A stretch of 64,000 nucleotides of DNA from the NCBI RefSeq assembly GCF_019266065.1, contig NZ_LPNR01000118.1:3085-67084 (forward strand), read 5' to 3'. Under the pieces are notes generated by a model. The model was not told where the DNA came from and made no database searches. It was given only the letters and a program-made list of their open reading frames with translations. Of the stretch, positions 14,090-21,385 are shown piece after piece (positions within the stretch are counted from its first letter, which is position 1; every line of letters begins with the position of its first letter). This DNA comes from Nocardia sp. MH4 (GTDB lineage: Bacteria > Actinomycetota > Actinomycetes > Mycobacteriales > Mycobacteriaceae). The position numbers and the translations under genes were made by a program.

Positions 14090-14725
14090 GTGACCAGGCA
14101 ACCGAAGCGCGCGGCGCCCAGCCCTGGGCGGCCGGCGCTCAGCGAGATCCGCCGTGCGGCCACCCGCAAGGAGGTGGCCATGGTCGCCGCTCGGCTCTTT
14201 GCCGAAAACGGGTATTCCGCGACGACTGTCGAGGACATCGCCGCGTCCGCGGGGATGGGGTTGCGGACCTTCTATCGGTACTTCGCAGGCAAGGAAGACG
14301 TCGTCGCCCCACTGCTGGCCATCGGCACCCAGGCCTGGGCGGACGAACTCGCCGCTTGTCCGCCGGAGCTCCCGCTGCGCGAGGCGCTGAGTCGCTCCTA
14401 CCGCACCGCGACCGCCGCCACCCTGGCCGACGGCGGCATCGCCGGCGAGCTCCTGCATCCCCTGCTTCGCGCTGTCACCGAACTGCCCGCCCTGCGGGCG
14501 ACCTGGCTGCGTGTCCAGCAGGATTGCGAACTCAGCCTGATTCCCATCATCGCGGCGCGCACCGGCCGCTCGCCCGACGACCTGGATGTCGCGCTCGCCG
14601 CCGCCATGGCCAACGCGGCGGTGCGGCTGGGTACCGAAAGATGGGCCGCCGAAGCGGAATCCGACTCGGCCGCCGTTGTCGTCGACGCCTGCCTGGCCCG
14701 CCTCGCCGCGCACACACTCCTGTAG
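14090..14725 (+). CDS. TetR-family regulator
   Basis: A 211-aa regulator. The helix-turn-helix is in residues 30-70 (ENGYSATTVEDIAASAGMG, then LRTFYRYFAGKED). The C-terminal half is an all-helical ligand domain with a long Ala-rich stretch. I picked the GTG at 14090, which is preceded by a TATAGT box at leaderless distance; the frame continues to 14012 but that would run through the palindrome. Divergent to the SDR gene, which it probably represses. Confidence 0.85.
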   Translation: MTRQPKRAAPSPGRPALSEIRRAATRKEVAMVAARLFAENGYSATTVEDIAASAGMGLRTFYRYFAGKEDVVAPLLAIGTQAWADELAACPPELPLREALSRSYRTATAATLADGGIAGELLHPLLRAVTELPALRATWLRVQQDCELSLIPIIAARTGRSPDDLDVALAAAMANAAVRLGTERWAAEAESDSAAVVVDACLARLAAHTLL

Positions 14726-14763
14726 CCGGGATCGCGGGGCCGTCGAATCGGTGCCGGAAAACG

Positions 14764-14799
14764 ACGAAAGCCCCGGAGTCGAAACTCCAGGGCTTTCGT
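14764..14799. terminator. Hairpin terminator between tetR and the initiator tRNA
   Basis: Ten-base arms ACGAAAGCCC (14764-14773) and GGGCTTTCGT (14790-14799), with an inner GGAGT/ACTCC stem. It sits just behind the 3' end of the tRNA on the minus strand and also follows the tetR stop on the plus strand. Confidence 0.8.
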
Positions 14800-14803
14800 C
14801 TAG

Positions 14804-14877
14804 TAGCGGGAACAGGATTTGAACCTGCGACCTCTGGGTTATGAGCCCAGCGAGCTACCGAGCTGCTCCATCCCGCG
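14804..14877 (-). tRNA. Initiator tRNA-fMet (CAT anticodon)
   Basis: The minus strand folds as a full cloverleaf: acceptor stem CGCGGGA/TCCCGCT with an unpaired first position (C1 against U72), D arm, anticodon loop CTCATAA in a stem ending in three G-C pairs (GGG/CCC), and T arm with TTCAAAT. The 1-72 mismatch and the three G-C pairs are initiator marks, so this is tRNA-fMet and not the elongator. The genome encodes CTA and not CCA after A73, so CCA must be added or repaired. Confidence 0.95.
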
Positions 14878-14929
14878 TCGTAAATACCACTGTACACGGC
14901 GCGGCACGGAAGACGAAATCGGTTCCTGA

Positions 14930-16453
14930 TCAGCCGAAATGTATGCCCTGGGCCAGCGGCAGCTCGGCGGAGTAGTTGATGGTGTTGGTGGCCCTGCGCA
15001 TGTAGGCCTTCCACGAGTCGGAGCCGGATTCGCGACCGCCGCCGGTGTTCTTCTCGCCGCCGAACGCGCCGCCGATCTCCGCGCCCGAGGTGCCGATGTT
15101 GACATTGGCGATGCCGCAGTCCGATCCGGCGAGGAACCGCTCGGCCTCGCGCTGGTCGAGGGTGAAGATCGACGAGGAAAGACCCTGTGGCACAGCGTTG
15201 TTGAGGGCGATGGCGTCGTCGATCGCGTCGTAGACGAGCACGTAGAGGATCGGCGCGAAGGTCTCCTCGCGCACCAGCTCGGTCTGCGCGGGCATGCGCA
15301 CGATGGCGGGGCGCACGTAGTAGGCGTCCGGGCCGACGAGGTCGATTCGCTCACCGCCGCAAACGATCTCGCCGCCGGTGTCCTCGGCCTGCAGCAGTGC
15401 CTTCTGCATCGAGATGAAGGCGCGCTCGTTGATCAGCGGGCCGACCAGCACGCCGTCGTCGAGCGGATTGCCCACGGGCAGTTGGCGATACGCGGCGACG
15501 AGCCGCTCGACGAGCTGATCGGCGATGGATCGGTGCACGATCAGCCTGCGCAGCGTGGTGCAGCGCTGCCCCGCCGTGCCCGCCGCGGAGAAGACGATGC
15601 CGCGCACCGCCAGCTCCAGATCCGCGCTCGGCGCGACGATCGCGGCGTTGTTGCCGCCCAGCTCCAGCAGACAGCGGCCGAACCGGGCGGCCACGCGCGG
15701 GGCGACGGCGGCGCCCATCCGCACCGAACCGGTGGCGCTGAGCAGCGCGACCCTCGGGTCGTCGACCAGTGCCTCGCCGACCGCCGCGTCGCCCTGGATC
15801 AGCTGGTGCGCCGCGGGATCGGCGCCGACGTCGACGGCGGCGCGGCGCAGCAGGGTGTGACAGGCCAGTGCGGTCAGCGGGGTGGTCTCCGAGGGCTTCC
15901 ACACCACGGTGTCCCCGCAGACCAGCGCGATCGCGGTGTTCCACGCCCACACCGCGACCGGGAAGTTGAACGCCGAGATCACCCCGACGACGCCGAGCGG
16001 ATGCCAGGTCTCCATGAGCCGGTGCCCGGGCCGCTCGGAAGGCATCGTGGCGCCGTAGAGCTGGCGGGACAGCCCGATCGCGAACTCGCAGACGTCGATC
16101 ATCTCCTGCACTTCGCCCAGGGCCTCGGGGCCGATCTTGCCCGCCTCCAGCGTGACCAGCTCGGCCAGCTCGCCCTGGTGGGCGACCAGCAGCTCGGCCA
16201 GCCGGCGCACCAGCCCTGCGCGCACCGGCGCGGGCACGGTGCGCCAGCTCAGGAACGCGGTGGCGGCCCGCTCGATCGCGGCGTCGACGTCGTCGGTGGT
16301 GTCGGTGGTGACCGGCGGCAGGGCGCCACCGGAGATGGGGGTGCGGGCGAGCAGGTCACCGGACTCGGGGAGCTCGGCGCCGAGTCCGTGCAGCAGCGCC
16401 CTGGCTCGCAGCGCCAGCTGCTCGGAGAAGTGCTCGGTCACGCTGTGGGTCAT
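14930..16453 (-). CDS. pcd: L-piperidine-6-carboxylate / aminoadipate semialdehyde dehydrogenase
   Basis: An NAD-dependent aldehyde dehydrogenase of 507 aa that should oxidise L-aminoadipate semialdehyde to L-2-aminoadipate in lysine breakdown. FNFPVAVWAWN, the Glu in LELGGNNA and the nucleophile C298 in GTAGQRCTTLRR are all intact; the Asn-Asn after the Gly pair and the QRCTT context are typical of the ALDH7 branch. It is divergent from lrpA, and lat, whose product it would consume, follows lrpA. The same trio occurs in mycobacteria. Specificity is inferred from context. Confidence 0.88.
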   Translation of the reverse strand: MTHSVTEHFSEQLALRARALLHGLGAELPESGDLLARTPISGGALPPVTTDTTDDVDAAIERAATAFLSWRTVPAPVRAGLVRRLAELLVAHQGELAELVTLEAGKIGPEALGEVQEMIDVCEFAIGLSRQLYGATMPSERPGHRLMETWHPLGVVGVISAFNFPVAVWAWNTAIALVCGDTVVWKPSETTPLTALACHTLLRRAAVDVGADPAAHQLIQGDAAVGEALVDDPRVALLSATGSVRMGAAVAPRVAARFGRCLLELGGNNAAIVAPSADLELAVRGIVFSAAGTAGQRCTTLRRLIVHRSIADQLVERLVAAYRQLPVGNPLDDGVLVGPLINERAFISMQKALLQAEDTGGEIVCGGERIDLVGPDAYYVRPAIVRMPAQTELVREETFAPILYVLVYDAIDDAIALNNAVPQGLSSSIFTLDQREAERFLAGSDCGIANVNIGTSGAEIGGAFGGEKNTGGGRESGSDSWKAYMRRATNTINYSAELPLAQGIHFG

Positions 16454-16567
16454 CGCTGCTCACCTTCTGCTGTTTGGTACGGCTCACGGAAAAGTTCGGT
16501 GGAATTCGGTGGGGGAACAGAAAGAAGTTTTCCCCGCGCGACCCCCGTGCTGCGTTAGCCTTCGCTG
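16454..16567. promoter_or_regulatory. Divergent pcd-lrpA control region
   Basis: Contains an inverted repeat GGGGAA (16512-16517) and TTCCCC (16530-16535) with a 12-base A/G-rich spacer, and a possible -10 box (TAGCCT) just before the lrpA ATG. A plausible site for the Lrp-family protein encoded here. Confidence 0.45.
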
Positions 16568-17020
16568 ATGGCGGATACACCGGCTAGACCCCAGCTCGAC
16601 GACATCGACCGACTATTGATCAAAGAACTGATGAGCGATGGTCGCGCCACGTTGTCGAACCTGGCGGAGAAGGCCAGCCTCTCGGTCTCGGCAGTGCAGT
16701 CGCGGGTGCGCAGGCTCGAAGCGCGTGGAGTGATCCGCGGGTACGCGGCGCATGTCGATCCCGAAGCGCTCGGGCACCTGTTGTCGGCGTTCGTCGCGAT
16801 CACTCCTCTCGACCCGTCCCAGCCCGATGACGCGCCCGCATTGTTGCAACACATCCCCGGCATCGAGGCGTGCCACTCGGTGGCGGGCGAAGAGAGCTAC
16901 GTCCTGCTGGTTCGGGTCGCCTCCCCGCGGCACCTGGAACAGCTGCTGCAGGAGATCAGAGCCACCGCCAATGTGCGGACGCGCAGCACCATCATCCTGC
17001 AGACATTCTACGACAGGTAA
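16568..17020 (+). CDS. lrpA: Lrp/AsnC-family regulator
   Basis: A 150-aa leucine-responsive-type regulator. Residues 10-60 are the AsnC helix-turn-helix (DDIDRLLIKELMSDGRATL, then LSVSAVQSRVRRLEARGVIRGY); residues 70-150 form the RAM ligand-binding domain with GIEACHSVAGEESYVLLVR. In Mycobacterium tuberculosis the equivalent LrpA binds the lat promoter and responds to amino acids. Here it sits between pcd and lat, so it is expected to regulate both. Confidence 0.9.
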   Translation: MADTPARPQLDDIDRLLIKELMSDGRATLSNLAEKASLSVSAVQSRVRRLEARGVIRGYAAHVDPEALGHLLSAFVAITPLDPSQPDDAPALLQHIPGIEACHSVAGEESYVLLVRVASPRHLEQLLQEIRATANVRTRSTIILQTFYDR

Positions 17021-17085
17021 CGATTCTTCGTAATTGTTCCGCGATTCCGTAGAGGTTCCGTAAATATTTGCGTACCCTCGGCGTT
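17021..17085 (+). promoter_or_regulatory. lat upstream region with TTCCG repeats
   Basis: Three TTCCG repeats at 17037-17041, 17045-17049 and 17056-17060 in an AT-richer stretch just before the lat GTG. Direct repeats with this short spacing fit Lrp-type octamer binding, but no site was tested. Confidence 0.4.
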
Positions 17086-18426
17086 GTGACCATCGAACTG
17101 GAGCGCCCCGGCGCGGCGGTCACCCCCGCCAACCGGGTCCACGAAATCCTGTCCTCGCACATCCTCGCGGACGGCTTCGAGCTTGTGCTCGACCTGCACA
17201 AGTCGCACGGCCGGACACTGATCGACGAACGTGACGGCACCGCCTACCTCGACATGTTCGGCTTCTTCGCCTCCAACGCGCTCGGGATGAACCATCCGGC
17301 GCTGGCGGGCGACGAACGCTTCCGCGCCGAGCTGGCCACCGCCGCGCTGAACAAACCGAGCAACTCCGACATCTACACCGTCGAGATGGCCCGCTTCGTC
17401 GAGGCCTTCGTCCGCGTCGTCGGCGACCCCCGCCTCCCGCATCTGTTCTTCGTCGACGGCGGTGCGCTGGCGGTGGAGAACGCGCTCAAGGTCGCGTTCG
17501 ACTGGAAGAGCAGGCACAACGAATCGCACGGTCGTCCACCGGAACTCGGCACCCAGGTGCTGCACCTGACCGGGGCGTTCCACGGCCGCAGCGGCTACAC
17601 GATGTCGCTGACCAACACCGACCCGGTCAAGACCGCGCGGTTCCCGAAGTTCGCCTGGCCGCGCATCGAGACCCCGCACACGTTCGCGGGCCCGGACATC
17701 GCCGCGCTGGAGGCCCGCGCCATCGCGCAGGCCGCGCAGGCCTTCGCCGACCATCCGCACGACATCGCCTGCTTCATCGCCGAGCCCATCCAGGGCGAGG
17801 GCGGCGACCGGCACCTGCGGCCGCAGTTCCTCGGCGCGATGCAGCGCCTGTGTCACGACAACGACGCGCTGTTCGTCCTCGACGAGGTGCAGACCGGCGT
17901 CGGGATGACCGGAACCACCTGGGCCTACCAGCAATTGGGTGTCGAGCCCGATGTGGTCGCGTTCGGCAAGAAGACCCAGGTCTGCGGCATCATGGCCGGC
18001 GGACGCGTCGACGAGGTGCCCGACAACGTCTTCCAGGTGAGCTCGCGGCTGAACTCCACCTGGGGCGGCAACCTCACCGACATGGTGCGCACCCGGCGCA
18101 TTCTCGAAGTGCTGGAACAGGATCGGCTGATCGCGAAGTCGGTGCCGCTGGGCGCCTACCTGCTCGACCAGCTCGGCCAGCTCGCCGCCGCGCACCCGGA
18201 CAAGGTGAGCGAACCCCGCGGGCGCGGTCTGATGTGCGCGGTCACGCTGGCCACCCCGGACCTGCGGGACCGGGTGGTGACGGCGCTGCGGGAGCGTCAG
18301 CACGTGCTGCTGCTCGGCACCGGGACCAGTGGCCTCCGTTTCCGGCCGCCGCTGACGGTCACCGAGGAAGAGCTGGAGCGGGCGGTCGATGCCTTGGACG
18401 CGGTGCTGACGCGAGAGCGCCTGTAG
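17086..18426 (+). CDS. lat: L-lysine epsilon-aminotransferase
   Basis: A PLP-dependent class III aminotransferase of 446 aa that moves the epsilon amino group of lysine to 2-oxoglutarate, giving aminoadipate semialdehyde. The PLP lysine lies in VVAFGKKTQVCG; FVLDEVQTGVGMTG carries the Asp that contacts the cofactor ring; GGALAVENALKVAFDWK binds the phosphate. The GTG at 17086 gives the usual family N-terminus (TIELERPG). It follows lrpA in the same direction and pairs functionally with pcd. Confidence 0.93.
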   Translation: MTIELERPGAAVTPANRVHEILSSHILADGFELVLDLHKSHGRTLIDERDGTAYLDMFGFFASNALGMNHPALAGDERFRAELATAALNKPSNSDIYTVEMARFVEAFVRVVGDPRLPHLFFVDGGALAVENALKVAFDWKSRHNESHGRPPELGTQVLHLTGAFHGRSGYTMSLTNTDPVKTARFPKFAWPRIETPHTFAGPDIAALEARAIAQAAQAFADHPHDIACFIAEPIQGEGGDRHLRPQFLGAMQRLCHDNDALFVLDEVQTGVGMTGTTWAYQQLGVEPDVVAFGKKTQVCGIMAGGRVDEVPDNVFQVSSRLNSTWGGNLTDMVRTRRILEVLEQDRLIAKSVPLGAYLLDQLGQLAAAHPDKVSEPRGRGLMCAVTLATPDLRDRVVTALRERQHVLLLGTGTSGLRFRPPLTVTEEELERAVDALDAVLTRERL

Positions 18427-18541
18427 CGCAACAGGTGCCGCTCATGGCCTTGCGGCGCGTGTCCATCGACGCGCCGGGGCTGTGAGCGGCGCGCTGTCCG
18501 AATTGCTGGATTTTCGCTGGTGCTGCTTCTAGGCTTCGCAC

Positions 18542-18571
18542 CCATGTCACTCGGAAGTCACCCTGACATGG
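18542..18571. promoter_or_regulatory. Inverted repeat before the beta-propeller lipoprotein
   Basis: CCATGTCA (18542-18549) and TGACATGG (18564-18571), 14 bases apart, immediately upstream of the GTG at 18576 and downstream of a TAGGCT -10-like box at about 18533. It could be an operator or a hairpin that covers the ribosome site. Confidence 0.4.
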
Positions 18572-18575
18572 AACG

Positions 18576-19787
18576 GTGCAGCGCGTGAACCGCCTCACCG
18601 AGCGAATCGGACAAATTGCTGTCACCTTGCTGCTCGCCGTCACGGCGGGCTGTTCGAACAGTGAGGCCGTGACGGTCGAGACGCCGACCGCGCCGCCCGC
18701 CTCGACGACCTCGCCGACCGCGATGCCGCCCCACATGACCGATCTGCTGCCCGGCATGCCGCCGCCGCTGTCGCCCACCGACATCTACGCCGCCAACCGG
18801 GAACTGAGTCCGTCGGTCGCCGATCACCGGCCGCTGGTCTACGTGCCCAACAGTAAGTCCGACACCGTGACGGTGATCGACCAGAACACCTTCCAGGTGC
18901 TCGGCACCTTCTCCTCCGGCGGCACCGAGCCACAGCACGTGGTGCCGTCCTACGACTTGCAGACCCTCTACGCCACCAACGATCTGCCGATCGGCGGCGG
19001 CAGCCTGCTGCCCATCGACCCGCGCACCGGAGCGCCCGCGGGCCCGGCGTTCCCGGTCCGCGACCCGTACAACATGTATTACACGCCCGATGGCGAGTTC
19101 GCCCTGGTCGTCGCCGAAGCGGACAAGTCGCTGGACTTCTACGACCCGGTGACCTGGCAGAAGCTGCACGCGCTCGCGGTGCCCGAGTGCGCCGGGGTCG
19201 ATCACATGGACTTCACCGCCGACGGCCGCTTCGCCGTGGCCAGCTGCGAATTCATCGGGCGGATGGCCGTTTTCGACGTCGCGCGGCGCACGCTGATCAA
19301 GATGATCGACCTGCCGGGCGGGCGCGGTGGCATGCCCCAGGACGTGAAGCTCTCGCCCGACGGGCACGTCTTCTTCGTCGCCGACATGATGGCCGACGGC
19401 ATCTACACCATCGACGCGCACACCTTCGACAACACCGGGTTCATCCCCACCGGCAAAGGGACGCACGGGCTCTACGTCACCCGCGACTCCACCCAGATGC
19501 TGATCACCAACCGGCACGAGGGCAGCATCTCGGTGTGGGATTTCGCCGCGGGCGGGTTGGTGCACAAGTGGTTCATCCCCGGCGGTGGCAGTCCCGACAT
19601 GGGCAACATCTCCGCCGACGGGCGGGTGTTCTGGGTGTCGGGGCGGCACAACAACGAGGTGTACGCCGTCGACATCGTGAACTGGAACCTGCTGGCGCGC
19701 ATCCCCGTCGGCCACGGGCCACACGGGTTGACGGTGTGGCCGCAGCCAGGGCGCTACTCCACCGGGCACACGGGGGTCATGCGGTAG
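18576..19787 (+). CDS. Secreted beta-propeller (YVTN-type) lipoprotein
   Basis: A 403-aa exported protein. Residues 1-26 are a lipoprotein signal with lipobox VTAGC (Cys26). After a Pro/Thr-rich linker (30-60) come repeated four-stranded blades: RPLVYVPNSKSDTVTVID, GKGTHGLYVTRDSTQMLI and FWVSGRHNNEVYAVDI are classic YVTN repeat units; about six or seven fit. Such propellers bind partners at the cell surface or cofactors; no catalytic residues stand out. GTG at 18585 is an alternative start. It follows lat after 149 bases and is probably its own unit. Confidence 0.82.
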   Translation: MQRVNRLTERIGQIAVTLLLAVTAGCSNSEAVTVETPTAPPASTTSPTAMPPHMTDLLPGMPPPLSPTDIYAANRELSPSVADHRPLVYVPNSKSDTVTVIDQNTFQVLGTFSSGGTEPQHVVPSYDLQTLYATNDLPIGGGSLLPIDPRTGAPAGPAFPVRDPYNMYYTPDGEFALVVAEADKSLDFYDPVTWQKLHALAVPECAGVDHMDFTADGRFAVASCEFIGRMAVFDVARRTLIKMIDLPGGRGGMPQDVKLSPDGHVFFVADMMADGIYTIDAHTFDNTGFIPTGKGTHGLYVTRDSTQMLITNRHEGSISVWDFAAGGLVHKWFIPGGGSPDMGNISADGRVFWVSGRHNNEVYAVDIVNWNLLARIPVGHGPHGLTVWPQPGRYSTGHTGVMR

Positions 19788-19831
19788 ATCGCACGGTCGA
19801 GGCGACAACGGCGCGGTCGGTCGATCCGCGG

Positions 19832-19860
19832 GCCGCGTCGGTTCGGGTCACCGACGCGGC
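19832..19860. terminator. Bidirectional hairpin terminator
   Basis: Perfect 11-base arms GCCGCGTCGGT (19832-19842) and ACCGACGCGGC (19850-19860) with a 7-base loop, between the converging lipoprotein and GNAT-like genes. Confidence 0.75.
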
Positions 19861-19878
19861 GTGGGCCGGCCGATTCCG

Positions 19879-20223
19879 TCAGGCGGGGACGGCGGTCAGT
19901 CCCAATGCGCCCGCGACGAACCGGTGGACCGACGCGAGACCCGCCGCCAGCGCCTCGTCCTCGCCGGGACGGGCCCAGCCGGTGACGGTGGCGGTGTCGT
20001 CGGGGCCCGGCGTCACGCCGATCTCGGCGACCAGCTCGGCGGTCGTCGGGACGCAGACGGCCCAGGAGAAGTGGGATTCGTCGGCCCACTGCGCGGCGCG
20101 GGTGGCCACATAGCCGGGATCGGTGATGCCGCCGTCGGCCAGCGCGGGGCGGTCGTCGATGCGCTCGTCGGCCCGCAGGGCACGCAGGTACCAGGCGCCC
20201 GCGTTGATCTCGATCGGTTCCAC
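19879..20223 (-). CDS. Shortened GNAT-like protein
   Basis: A 114-aa protein whose first 70 residues resemble the N-terminal half of RimJ-type acetyltransferases (WYLRALRADERIDDRPAL, ITDPGYVATRAAQWADESHFSWAV). The acetyl-CoA pyrophosphate loop (Q/RxxGxG/A) is missing; the matching place reads TATVTGWARPGEDEALAAG. The end (VHRFVAGALGL) resembles the helix that follows this loop. It is therefore either a degenerate acetyltransferase or a small protein with another role. The GTG at 20223 has a TACACT -10 box at 20230-20235, giving a nearly leaderless message. Confidence 0.65.
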   Translation of the reverse strand: MEPIEINAGAWYLRALRADERIDDRPALADGGITDPGYVATRAAQWADESHFSWAVCVPTTAELVAEIGVTPGPDDTATVTGWARPGEDEALAAGLASVHRFVAGALGLTAVPA

Positions 20224-20261
20224 GTCCGCAGTGTAGGGGGAGCGCGGGTGCGCTCATGCGG

Positions 20262-21230
20262 TCAGGCCGGGCGGGGCTGGGCGCCGAGCACCGCGTGGAC
20301 GGCGGCGCGGCCGATGTCGAGGGCCCGGGTGAGCAGATCGGTGTCGCGAGCCGCGCTGTCGACGGCGGGGGCGTCGGCGGGCGGGTGCACCTGCAGGACG
20401 CGCTCGCCCAGGGCGGCGAGGAAGTCGTCCTCGACCGCCTGCTGACCGGGGCGCTGGGACCACGCGCGGAAGGCGCCGGGGGCGATGGCGCGCATGTAGC
20501 CGCCGCCGACGACGCGGTGCAGCAGGGGCGCGGGCGGGCGGACCTCGTCGCAGCGGCGGGTGCGCAGCACCAGGGCATGGGTGGTGCCCGCGGCGACGGC
20601 GGTGCGGATCGGGACCGTCTCGGAGAGGCCGCCGTCGAAGTAGCTGCGGCCGCCGAGGTCGACCGGGGGACCTGCCAGCAGGGGCAAGCCCGCGGAGGCC
20701 CGTAGCGCGGTCATCAGGGTGGTTTTATCGACGATGTGAGGTCCCAGGTCCACCGACTGGCCGGTGCGGACATCGGTGGCGATGGGGTGGAACGTGGTGG
20801 GGTTGGCCAGGATCGCCGGGAAGTCCATCGGCTCGATGCCGTCGTAGACCTGGTGCACCAGGTAGCGCAGATCGAAGACCGGACGACCGCGCAGGATGCG
20901 GACCGGGTCGACCACGCGGCGCATGATCGTCGCGTCGGTCCAGGACCGCATGCCCGTCGCCGCGCGTCCGCACAGCAGCCACGCGCCGTTGATCGCGCCC
21001 GCCGACGTGCCGTACACGGCGTCGAACACCGCGGACAGGCCGAGTTCCTCGAGTGCCTGCACCATGCCGCTGGAGTAGACCCCGCGGCTGCCGCCACCCT
21101 CGATCACCAGCGCGAGGCGATGGCCGTCGGCTCGGCTTCCGGCTTGCCTGCGGGACTCGATCACCTCGGTGACCGTGGCCGGACCCGGCGTTGCCGAGGA
21201 GTCCTGATCGGTGCGCGCACTGCTGGTCAC
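20262..21230 (-). CDS. Patatin-like phospholipase
   Basis: A 322-aa serine acyl hydrolase. The oxyanion loop is GGGSRG at 45-50, the nucleophile is Ser76 in GTSAGA, and the catalytic Asp is D199 in YFDGG, so the Ser-Asp dyad is complete. It probably cleaves phospholipids or other acyl esters. The GTG at 21230 has a TATCGT -10-like box at leaderless distance; the frame extends to 21299. It is close behind the GNAT-like gene in the opposite order (38 bases), possibly one transcript. Confidence 0.85.
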   Translation of the reverse strand: MTSSARTDQDSSATPGPATVTEVIESRRQAGSRADGHRLALVIEGGGSRGVYSSGMVQALEELGLSAVFDAVYGTSAGAINGAWLLCGRAATGMRSWTDATIMRRVVDPVRILRGRPVFDLRYLVHQVYDGIEPMDFPAILANPTTFHPIATDVRTGQSVDLGPHIVDKTTLMTALRASAGLPLLAGPPVDLGGRSYFDGGLSETVPIRTAVAAGTTHALVLRTRRCDEVRPPAPLLHRVVGGGYMRAIAPGAFRAWSQRPGQQAVEDDFLAALGERVLQVHPPADAPAVDSAARDTDLLTRALDIGRAAVHAVLGAQPRPA

Positions 21231-21338
21231 CCGATCCACGATACGACAGGTGCCCGGGGTGCGGCCCGGCCCGAAGCCCGATCTTCGCCGCCCGTTCACC
21301 CGGACCGCGGTGATCGTTCCCGCGGTGTCGGAAACGAC

Positions 21339-21372
21339 GACGGGCGCCGGTCGCGATCGACCGGCGCCCGTC
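21339..21372. terminator. Strong hairpin terminator downstream of accA3
   Basis: Perfect 15-base arms GACGGGCGCCGGTCG (21339-21353) and CGACCGGCGCCCGTC (21358-21372) with a CGAT loop. It lies 14 bases after the accA3 stop on the minus strand. Confidence 0.8.
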
Positions 21373-21385
21373 TACGACGTGGGAG

